Below, piece by piece: positions 39,533 to 44,489 of a stretch of 44,489 nucleotides of DNA; positions within the stretch are counted from its first letter, which is position 1, and each line of letters opens with the position of its first letter. Position numbers and translations under genes: made by a program. Below the pieces are notes generated by a model that worked only from the letters and a program-made list of their open reading frames with translations, was not told the DNA's origin and searched no databases. The stretch spans positions 1 through 44,489 of the IMG/VR virus record IMGVR_UViG_3300024358_000491, one strand, 5' to 3'. This DNA is from a virus.

Positions 39533-39988
39533 ATGGCACGTGGTCGAGCAAAATTATCCGACAAGCAAGAACGCATTTTGGTTCAGGCTCAATTAATGGG
39601 TCTAACTCCTCGCGACATGCAACAGATTTCAAACCGTCTGATTGCACTACAACGAGAAGCAGACGAAATTAAAAAAGTTGGAGACGCTATTCAAGGATAT
39701 AGTTGGACCAAAACTGAAAAGGGTACATGGAATATTACTACCCCAGATGGTTATCTTTGTGAGTTTTCTAAGGGTCAAAGAGTTAAACGAGATTACTGGA
39801 GTCGAAAATTAGATTACAGCATTAAAGTTACCAAACCTGGTACTGCATTTAAACCTCGACACCTTCAAAAGAAAGGTATCGGAGTTAATGATGATTGGAC
39901 TGCAAGAATTTGTCCAGAAGGTAGTAAAGAACTATATGCTTTAATCAATTGGGCACATGGTTTAAAATGGGAAATTAAAAATCAATGA
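39533..39988 (+). CDS. Hypothetical protein with LKW-like ending
   Basis: 151 residues. N-terminal helical region (LSDKQERILVQAQLMG) then a beta-rich part (WNITTPDGYLCEFSKG). Ends in GSKELYALINWAHGLKWEIKNQ, another distant form of the family ending. Function unknown. Confidence 0.7.
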   Translation: MARGRAKLSDKQERILVQAQLMGLTPRDMQQISNRLIALQREADEIKKVGDAIQGYSWTKTEKGTWNITTPDGYLCEFSKGQRVKRDYWSRKLDYSIKVTKPGTAFKPRHLQKKGIGVNDDWTARICPEGSKELYALINWAHGLKWEIKNQ

Positions 39989-40242
39989 ATATACAACAGG
40001 CAACTCTTGTAGAAATCCTTCCTACTGAAGTTTGGTATGAGAAGGACTTCTTTGGCACGGTCCATATCAAGATGCAACATCAAGGTATGGAACCGTTTAC
40101 CTTTATTCAAATGCACTATGACTATGCTTATACAAGTAATAGTCATCAACATACTATGGTCAAAGAAATTGGTAAGTTGTTAGGCATTGAAGATATTCCA
40201 CAACGAGAATGGGTAATGCCCGAAAGTTGGAAAAATGTATAA
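39985..40242 (+). CDS. Hypothetical protein (85 aa)
   Basis: Overlaps the previous stop (ATGA). Soluble, aromatic and His-rich (FTFIQMHYDYAYTSNSHQH). Function unknown. Confidence 0.65.
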   Translation: MNIQQATLVEILPTEVWYEKDFFGTVHIKMQHQGMEPFTFIQMHYDYAYTSNSHQHTMVKEIGKLLGIEDIPQREWVMPESWKNV

Positions 40243-40642
40243 AGAAGAAGAATACGAAAAATTTTCTAAGCGTATGCACGAACGCTTTCCAAAAATGTTT
40301 GAGGGTAAGTACGGCGGATTTGCCTGTAGTCCGGGTTGGTGGCCTATGCTAGAAACTCTATGCGGTGTTATACAAAGTCACATCGATCAAAGCAAAGGTT
40401 CCTGTGAGCAAGTAGTAGTTGAACAGATCAAAGAAAAGTTTGGCACACTACGTTTTTATGTACAAGGCGGAGACGAATTTACCAACGGTGCTATTTGGTT
40501 AGCAGAGAGTCTTAGTAGTCATATGTGTGAAGAATGTGGTGCTCCCGGTAAACGTACAGGCGGGGGTTGGGTTCGTACATTATGCGATTTTCATATTGCA
40601 GAACGAGAAGCCTTAAAAAAGGAAGAACATGAAAACACGTGA
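40235..40642 (+). CDS. Hypothetical zinc-binding phage protein
   Basis: 135 residues. Middle segment VEQIKEKFGTLRFYV and a C-terminal CEECGAPG...CDFH cluster (about 109-128) form a probable Cys3-His zinc site. I recall this family from many phages; no function is known. Confidence 0.75.
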   Translation: MYKEEEYEKFSKRMHERFPKMFEGKYGGFACSPGWWPMLETLCGVIQSHIDQSKGSCEQVVVEQIKEKFGTLRFYVQGGDEFTNGAIWLAESLSSHMCEECGAPGKRTGGGWVRTLCDFHIAEREALKKEEHENT

Positions 40643-40922
40643 AGACATAATCACATCAATGTGTTATACTTGGCGCCATGACTACGGTCTTGAAAAAGAT
40701 CTAGGCAACGGATTTGTTGCCGAATTCAGTGCTGGCATGACCAAAGATGAACGTGAAAGTCTTTGGCGTCAGATGGCTCAGATTTTTGATAACGATATTG
40801 CACCCGAGCTAGAAGATTATCGCCGACTACAAGAAGGCGAAGCAGTAGTAGTACCTAAGGATCGCGAACACGCAGAAGCATTAGTTCGCGTTGGAATGTT
40901 TTATTTGGAGAATAATAAGTGA
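40629..40922 (+). CDS. Hypothetical protein (97 aa)
   Basis: Overlaps the previous gene by 14 bases. Acidic and helical (MTKDERESLWRQMAQIFDN). No known domain; function unknown. Confidence 0.65.
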   Translation: MKTREDIITSMCYTWRHDYGLEKDLGNGFVAEFSAGMTKDERESLWRQMAQIFDNDIAPELEDYRRLQEGEAVVVPKDREHAEALVRVGMFYLENNK

Positions 40923-41320
40923 AAATTGGATTTAGTCTAGGTCGTTGTATTCGTGATATTGTTATGGGTAAAATTAGTGAGGATGAGGTTGCCTTTATTA
41001 TTACAGCAACCTGTATTCGTGAACCGTCAGGACTAGCACCAGTTATTGCTGATTACTCACTTCGAGAAGATTATCTATACGGGCTCGACGAAGTAGAATG
41101 TCTTCGTGTTGCAAAAAGTCTTTGGGATAGTAACAAACTAATTCAACCACGTCGCGAAGGTATTCATAGACACAAGCAGCCTGCTAATTCAGTATGGGTT
41201 GATATCTTTCCTACAGAGTTGTCAAATAATGCCTCAGTCAAGAAAACCTGGGATGCTTATAGATTTATGCTACATATGACTGAGAATGTTGATACTGAAG
41301 CACTAGAAATTTTTAAATGA
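40919..41320 (+). CDS. Hypothetical protein (133 aa)
   Basis: GTG start in a GTGA overlap. Helical, with ISEDEVAFIITATC and NSVWVDIFPTELS segments. No motif; function unknown. Confidence 0.7.
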   Translation: MKIGFSLGRCIRDIVMGKISEDEVAFIITATCIREPSGLAPVIADYSLREDYLYGLDEVECLRVAKSLWDSNKLIQPRREGIHRHKQPANSVWVDIFPTELSNNASVKKTWDAYRFMLHMTENVDTEALEIFK

Positions 41321-41613
41321 TTTATTTTAATTTTAATATTCGTAATCCTAAATGGTGGAATCGTTTTGCCAACATTAAATGGTGGGCAGGTGAAACTCCT
41401 TTTGAACATAAATTTTGGGAAGTACAGATTATTAAAAACGATAACCTACTTAGGGTCGAGTTTCAAGTTACTACACAACAAGATCATGCAGGTGTTAATC
41501 TTGAATTGGGTCTTTTAGGTTACGAAGCGCATTTTACATTTTACGATAACCGCCACTGGAATTACGAAGAAAACCGTTGGATGTTTTATACGGAAGAAAA
41601 AGGACTCCACTAA
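41317..41613 (+). CDS. Conserved phage hypothetical (98 aa)
   Basis: Overlaps the previous stop (ATGA). Tryptophan-rich, all-beta pattern: NPKWWNRFANIKWWAG, then VNLELGLLGYEAHFTFYDNRHW. I recall this as widespread in phages; its function is unknown. Confidence 0.75.
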   Translation: MIYFNFNIRNPKWWNRFANIKWWAGETPFEHKFWEVQIIKNDNLLRVEFQVTTQQDHAGVNLELGLLGYEAHFTFYDNRHWNYEENRWMFYTEEKGLH

Positions 41614-42080
41614 TGAAAAAGATTTTTTACGAAAAGAAAGGACGTCGATATGTTCCAGTATCGGAATATGATTCTGAGTATTTGGATAGTTTTCCTCGCG
41701 GTGATCATTTGGTTAGTGTATACCCAGGGGGTACAAGTCGTCGGTTCAATATTAATCCGAACTATGCGGCTCTTATAGCCGCTGGTCGTGTTGCAGAGGA
41801 TACAATTAGTAAAGCGTTAATGAAAGCCAGTGACCTACGCCCACAACGTGCTCCTATTACAGAAGGACAACGCAAGGCTTGGGATAACCTAGTTAAAGAG
41901 TTTGGAGAAGAAGCTCGTTGTCTACAATGGCCTAGTGCTAGAGAAGCATGTGAAGAAGCAGTTAAAGCCATGCAAGAAGAAGCAGATAAACTATTAAAAC
42001 ACGAAAGTGTACGTAAGGCATACGATCATTTTCTATTAATGTGTGAACTCACTAAGGAAAAAGAATATGACACAAATTGA
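41613..42080 (+). CDS. Hypothetical protein (155 aa)
   Basis: Starts on the last base of the previous stop. Basic start (KKIFYEKKGRRYVPVSEYD), then a long helical region. Segment about 62-100 (LIAAGRVAEDTISKALM) is helical. Overlaps the next gene by 14 bases. Function unknown. Confidence 0.65.
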   Translation: MKKIFYEKKGRRYVPVSEYDSEYLDSFPRGDHLVSVYPGGTSRRFNINPNYAALIAAGRVAEDTISKALMKASDLRPQRAPITEGQRKAWDNLVKEFGEEARCLQWPSAREACEEAVKAMQEEADKLLKHESVRKAYDHFLLMCELTKEKEYDTN

Positions 42081-42447
42081 AATTATAATTCTATTATTAA
42101 CTCTGTTTGGAATCAAACATTTTATATTTGATTTTTTACTTCAACGTGCCTATCAATATCAAAATAAAGGCATCTACGGACACTTTGGCGGAGTACTTCA
42201 TGCAGGATTGCATGGAATAGGTACGTTTGCATGTTTGGTATTATTCAATCCGTTTTTTGCCCTAGTAGCAGCTATTTTTGATTCTGTAGTACACTATCAT
42301 GTAGATTGGGCCAAAACTAACATAAACAGCCGTTTTGGTTGGGGTCCAAATACTCATGAAGAATTTTGGTGGCTGTTAGGGCTAGATCAGCTTCTCCATT
42401 ATCTAACCTATATTGCTATTATCGGCTGGGCAGTAGGCGCTTTCTAA
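42067..42447 (+). CDS. DUF3307 membrane protein
   Basis: 126 residues with several membrane helices and the DUF3307 pattern: KHFIFDFLLQRAYQYQNKG near the start, GGVLHAGLHG, and DSVVHYHVDWAKTNIN with conserved His and Asp that could bind a metal. Function of the family is unknown. Confidence 0.8.
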   Translation: MTQIEIIILLLTLFGIKHFIFDFLLQRAYQYQNKGIYGHFGGVLHAGLHGIGTFACLVLFNPFFALVAAIFDSVVHYHVDWAKTNINSRFGWGPNTHEEFWWLLGLDQLLHYLTYIAIIGWAVGAF

Positions 42448-42456
42448 ATAAACAGA

Positions 42457-42465
42457 TGCTATAAT
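42457..42465 (+). promoter_or_regulatory. Extended -10 promoter TGCTATAAT
   Basis: GATGCTATAAT (42455-42465), identical to the -10 regions at 34786 and 39074, but no good -35. Upstream of clpP. Confidence 0.65.
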
Positions 42466-42490
42466 CATTACTGAGATAAGTAATTTAAAG

Positions 42491-43066
42491 ATGGAGCATC
42501 GTGTGAAAAAAATAGAGGATTTTAATGCCGAAGATCGGATTGATCTAAGATTACTTGAAAAAGGTACCTTCTATCTAAACGGCGAAATTAACGAAGATTC
42601 TGTAGGCGATTGTATTAAATGGTTAATTTATGAAAATTTAGATTCGTCTAAAGATAAACTTTTAACTCTTTATATCAACAGCACAGGCGGAGATTTGTAC
42701 CAGGCGTTTGGGCTAATTGATGTTATGAAAGCAAGTCCTCATACTATTCGTGTGATTGGTTTGGGTGCTGTTATGAGTGCCGCTTTTTTGATATTTGCCA
42801 GCGGATCAAAAGGACACAGATATGCTGCCAAAAACACAAGTTTTATGTGCCACCAATTTAGCGAAACAACAGAAGGCAAATATCACGATATCAAAGCATC
42901 AATGAAAGAAAATGAAATGTGCAACGAAAGAATGATTGCCATTTTGAAAGAAGCAACCGGTCTTGCTCCTTCCAAAATTAAATCCAAACTACTACCTGCT
43001 AGCGATGTATACTTGACAGCCGAAGAGGTTTTGCAGTATAATATAGCTGATAACATATTAGTCTGA
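42491..43066 (+). CDS. clpP: ClpP-like serine protease subunit
   Basis: 191 residues from ATG 42491; GTG 42503 has a better ribosome site (GGAG six bases before) and may be the true start. The ClpP catalytic triad is complete: Ser96 (GLGAVMSAAFL), His121 (SFMCHQFS) and Asp172 (SDVYLTAEEVLQYNIAD). The INSTGGDLYQAFGLIDVM helix also fits. It would need ClpA or ClpX from the host to form a processive protease. Some phage ClpP relatives serve as prohead proteases; here the genes around it are not capsid genes. Confidence 0.9.
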   Translation: MEHRVKKIEDFNAEDRIDLRLLEKGTFYLNGEINEDSVGDCIKWLIYENLDSSKDKLLTLYINSTGGDLYQAFGLIDVMKASPHTIRVIGLGAVMSAAFLIFASGSKGHRYAAKNTSFMCHQFSETTEGKYHDIKASMKENEMCNERMIAILKEATGLAPSKIKSKLLPASDVYLTAEEVLQYNIADNILV

Positions 43067-43076
43067 AAGGAAAATC

Positions 43077-43307
43077 ATGGAAGTCGTTAGCATCAATGTA
43101 AAGCAGGACGATCGCAGAAAAGAAGATATGTTAGAAGTTCTTGATGTTCTTCGCGAGCGAATTGAATCGGGCGAGATCAAAGAGTTTGTGGCTGCTAGTA
43201 TTGACCCAGAAGGTGTTGCTAGAATCCACGTAGCGGCTCTTGACCTACCAGGTGGCATTGGTCTGTTTGAAATTGGCAAACACTTGCTAATTCAACAATC
43301 AGATTAA
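43077..43307 (+). CDS. Hypothetical protein (76 aa)
   Basis: GGAAAATC before the ATG. A small alpha/beta protein with helix-strand layout (MLEVLDVLRERIESGEI then FVAASIDPEG), ending LFEIGKHLLIQQSD. I recall similar small phage proteins; function unknown. Last gene of this block. Confidence 0.7.
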   Translation: MEVVSINVKQDDRRKEDMLEVLDVLRERIESGEIKEFVAASIDPEGVARIHVAALDLPGGIGLFEIGKHLLIQQSD

Positions 43308-43346
43308 AATGTTGCAAAAAAGCCACATTATAACCCACTTTTTCTC

Positions 43347-43374
43347 TTGACACATAAATAAAAGACTATATAAT
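43347..43374 (+). promoter_or_regulatory. Sigma70-type promoter
   Basis: TTGACA (43347-43352), 16-base spacer, TATAAT (43369-43374). The transcript passes a GTGGGTcaacaaAAACCCA-like hairpin before the next promoter. Confidence 0.8.
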
Positions 43375-43440
43375 AGTAGGACTGCTTAGTGCAGTGGGTC
43401 AACAAAAACCCAACGGTTTACTCAAGTTTACCAAAAGGGG

Positions 43441-43469
43441 TTGACAAACAGACTAAGTTGTTATACAAT
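43441..43469 (+). promoter_or_regulatory. Sigma70-type promoter
   Basis: TTGACA (43441-43446), 17-base spacer, TACAAT (43464-43469). Second of two promoters about 95 bases apart in a 210-base gap without genes (43308-43517). Confidence 0.7.
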
Positions 43470-43517
43470 TAGATCATGCGTTAGAGATAACGTGTAAAAA
43501 AGGAAAAACTGAAACAA

Positions 43518-43661
43518 ATGAAAACTACGATGTTACATAGACAAATTAAACAGATAGCCCAAGCGGGAGGCTTTATGCCCTCTTATTGGTCAGTATGTTC
43601 AATTAGCCTATCTAATGATCGTACACCAGAATTATGTTCGGGGTCCATGGAGATCATGAGT
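43518..43661 (+). CDS. Small ORF between promoter and terminator (47 aa)
   Basis: AAAAGGAAAAACTG then ATG. Starts MKTTMLHRQIKQIAQAGGF and ends GSMEIMS with TAA. It is basic at the N-terminus, with two Cys. A promoter lies just before and a terminator just after, so it could be a one-gene transcript. Coding is uncertain; the region could also be a small RNA. Confidence 0.5.
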
Positions 43662-43702
43662 TAACGAAAAAGTAAACTCAAACTTCAAAGGACCCTAGGA
43701 TT

Positions 43703-43725
43703 AAAAACCCTGGGGTTTTTTGTTT
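43703..43725 (+). terminator. Intrinsic terminator
   Basis: AAAAACC-ctgg-GGTTTTTT followed by GTTTT, ending the 43441 promoter unit. Confidence 0.8.
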
Positions 43726-43741
43726 TGTAGGATTTAAAAAA

Positions 43742-43903
43742 ATGAATTTTGAAGATTTTAGAAAACAGAGAAATGCCAAGTTTTTAGCAGAACACGAACT
43801 CGACGACGATGCGCTCGAAAAGCTCATTGAAGAAAAGTTTAATCGTGCTCGTGCTTATCACGAAGCATTTCAAAAGCGAGAAGAAGAGGTAATACTCGAC
43901 TAA
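43742..43903 (+). CDS. Small charged protein (53 aa)
   Basis: Starts MNFEDFRKQRNAKFLAEHE and consists of one or two highly charged helices, ending EEEVILD with TAA. The ATG follows GTAGGATTTAAAAA, and it begins just past the terminator. Helical, soluble, unknown function. Confidence 0.6.
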   Translation: MNFEDFRKQRNAKFLAEHELDDDALEKLIEEKFNRARAYHEAFQKREEEVILD

Positions 43904-44141
43904 TTGCAAAGTGGTATAGGGAACGCGACCCTGCCGCCCACTTAAAACATGCGGCTACTAATGAGGGCGGCCTACCGGATGATAAGTCTACGGCGATAAC
44001 GTAGATGCGTAAAAAGGTAGCGTAGTAAAGCAGATTGGCTCCTTCGGGAGGTCTGCCAGACGTCAGTCTGTTTTACTACACACTCTTTATTCGCCTTACG
44101 ACGGCGTCTAAACACATAGTGGAAGAGTGTTACAAATTTAT
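43904..44141 (+). ncRNA. Multi-hairpin RNA region before the tRNA cluster
   Basis: No ORF, but strong structures: AAGTGG...CCACTT enclosing AGGG/CCCT (43909-43943), TCTACG/CGTAGA (43987-44005), a 13-bp stem GTAGTAAAGCAGA/TCTGTTTTACTAC (44022-44079) around CTCC-ttcg-GGAG, and ACACTCT/AGAGTGT (44080-44130) around CGCC/GGCG. A stable folded RNA or a processed leader for the tRNA transcript. It matches no RNA family I know. Confidence 0.6.
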
Positions 44142-44223
44142 GGAGGGGATGCTCTAATGGTAGGGCAGCTGGCTGTAACCCAGTGGCTTCGGCAAGTAGG
44201 TTCGATTCCTACCTCCTCCACCA
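44142..44223 (+). tRNA. tRNA-Tyr (GTA)
   Basis: Acceptor GGAGGGG/CTCCTCC with one G-U pair, anticodon loop CTGTAAC (GTA), a long variable arm as in bacterial tRNA-Tyr, T-arm GTAGG/CCTAC, encoded CCA. Confidence 0.93.
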
Positions 44224-44230
44224 AAATCTA

Positions 44231-44259
44231 TTGACAGACTTGTATAGAGATAATATAAT
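44231..44259 (+). promoter_or_regulatory. Consensus promoter inside the tRNA cluster
   Basis: TTGACA (44231-44236), 17-base spacer, TATAAT (44254-44259): perfect boxes, directly after tRNA-Tyr, so tRNA-Leu and the following tRNAs get their own start. Confidence 0.8.
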
Positions 44260-44274
44260 AAGTTTGTTGAGTTT

Positions 44275-44359
44275 GCGAGTGTGGTGAAATAGGTAGACAC
44301 AAGAGACTTAAAATCTCTCGCCGAAAGGTGTGCCGGTTCGAGTCCGGCCACTCGCACCA
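44275..44359 (+). tRNA. tRNA-Leu (TAA)
   Basis: Acceptor GCGAGTG/CACTCGC, anticodon stem AGAGA/TCTCT with loop CTTAAAA (TAA), a long variable arm, T-arm GCCGG/CCGGC, encoded CCA. UUA is a frequent codon in this AT-rich genome. Confidence 0.95.
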
Positions 44360-44364
44360 AATTT

Positions 44365-44439
44365 GGTCTCAAGGTGTTCATGGACGCACACTGGCTTGTC
44401 ACGCCAGAGGACGGGGATCGTTACCCCGTGAGACCGCCA
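44365..44439 (+). tRNA. tRNA-Asp (GTC)
   Basis: Acceptor GGTCTCA/TGAGACC, discriminator G, anticodon stem CTGGC/GCCAG with loop TTGTCAC (GTC), T-arm CGGGG/CCCCG, encoded CCA. It starts five bases after tRNA-Leu. Confidence 0.94.
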
Positions 44440-44447
44440 AGGATTAT

Positions 44448-44489
44448 TCCAGGATAGCACAGCGGTAGTGCAGTTGGCTGTTAACCAAT
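44448..44489 (+). tRNA. tRNA-Asn (GTT), truncated by the window end
   Basis: Starts TCCAGGATAGCACAGC, anticodon stem GTTGG/CCAAT with loop CTGTTAA (GTT). The window ends at the anticodon arm. Confidence 0.85.

Noticed and set aside
42491-43066. Prohead protease instead of ClpP
   Set aside because: The residue pattern is that of ClpP and no capsid genes are nearby; kept only as an alternative.
44154-44402. Antisense ORF of 82 codons on the minus strand
   Set aside because: It covers three tRNA genes with perfect cloverleaves and a promoter; not coding.
1-44489. Full reassignment of TAG to an amino acid
   Set aside because: Three genes still end in TAG, and at 37476 read-through meets more TAG codons inside an overlapping gene; partial suppression fits better.
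1-44489. A bacterial chromosome fragment
   Set aside because: Host-like genes (dnaK, sod, curli) are interleaved with overlapping phage-type small genes, PAAR, late-promoter octamers and a tRNA cluster, and no housekeeping operon is present. A chimeric assembly cannot be excluded from sequence alone.

Overview
The window looks like part of a large tailed-phage genome of the T4-like (myovirus) type, infecting an aquatic Gram-negative heterotroph. This is inferred from the gene set, with no database search. It is AT-rich and tightly packed: genes overlap by 1-30 bases, and all are on the + strand apart from five small ones. It carries class I ribonucleotide reductase with glutaredoxin, a PAAR spike-tip protein, tandem 2OG-Fe(II) oxygenases, a DnaQ-like exonuclease, bS21, SleB lysin and many short phage-type unknowns. 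Octamers of the form NATAAATA, the T4 late-promoter signature, sit at several gene boundaries. No rRNA, transposase or integrase is visible. The host probably makes PQQ (a pqqA gene is present); methylotrophic or other alpha- or betaproteobacteria would fit.

Layout. 1-3.4 kb: nrdA (3' end), Fe/Mn superoxide dismutase, iscU, iscA, nrdB and glutaredoxin, an iron/redox block around the reductase. 3.3-9.6 kb: PAAR, DUF454, paired 2OG oxygenases, an amber-reading tRNA (anticodon CUA), a zinc-ribbon protein, an AAA+ ATPase, a gene with an in-frame TAG at codon 4, and an SGNH hydrolase. 9.6-14.5 kb: a circularly permuted two-piece tmRNA, an outer-membrane barrel, ahpC, SGNH hydrolase, ahpD, pqqA and a B12-type radical SAM enzyme. 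14.5-19 kb: a structured RNA region, SleB lysin with a putative holin, lipoproteins, a membrane coiled-coil protein and bS21. 19-24.8 kb: exonuclease, GMP reductase, dnaK, hsp20, clpS, heme oxygenase and a bilin reductase of the PcyX type.

24.8-33.6 kb: a PD-(D/E)XK-like protein, then a curli cluster: csgF, csgG with a C-terminal SH3b domain, two curlin-repeat proteins, a FecR-domain protein, a lipoprotein and a CHASE2-adenylate cyclase. 33.6-34.7 kb: minus-strand cassette of tiny membrane and unknown proteins. 34.8-43.3 kb: metallophosphatase, a run of small genes many of which share a C-terminal F-x-L-K-W motif, a DUF3307 membrane protein and ClpP. 43.3-44.5 kb: promoters, a small ORF, a terminator, a multi-hairpin RNA and a tRNA cluster (Tyr, Leu, Asp, Asn partial).

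The genes suggest several ways of managing the host: protein quality control (tmRNA, DnaK, Hsp20, ClpS, ClpP), oxidative stress and Fe-S supply (SOD, AhpC/AhpD, IscU/IscA), cofactor and pigment chemistry (PqqA, heme oxygenase/PcyX), surface and second-messenger remodelling (curli, cyclase), and translation control (bS21, suppressor tRNA, tRNAs). The most unusual observations are the amber tRNA with its in-frame TAG, pqqA on a phage, the curli-cyclase cluster, and a two-hairpin leader shared by dnaK and hsp20 with compensatory base changes.
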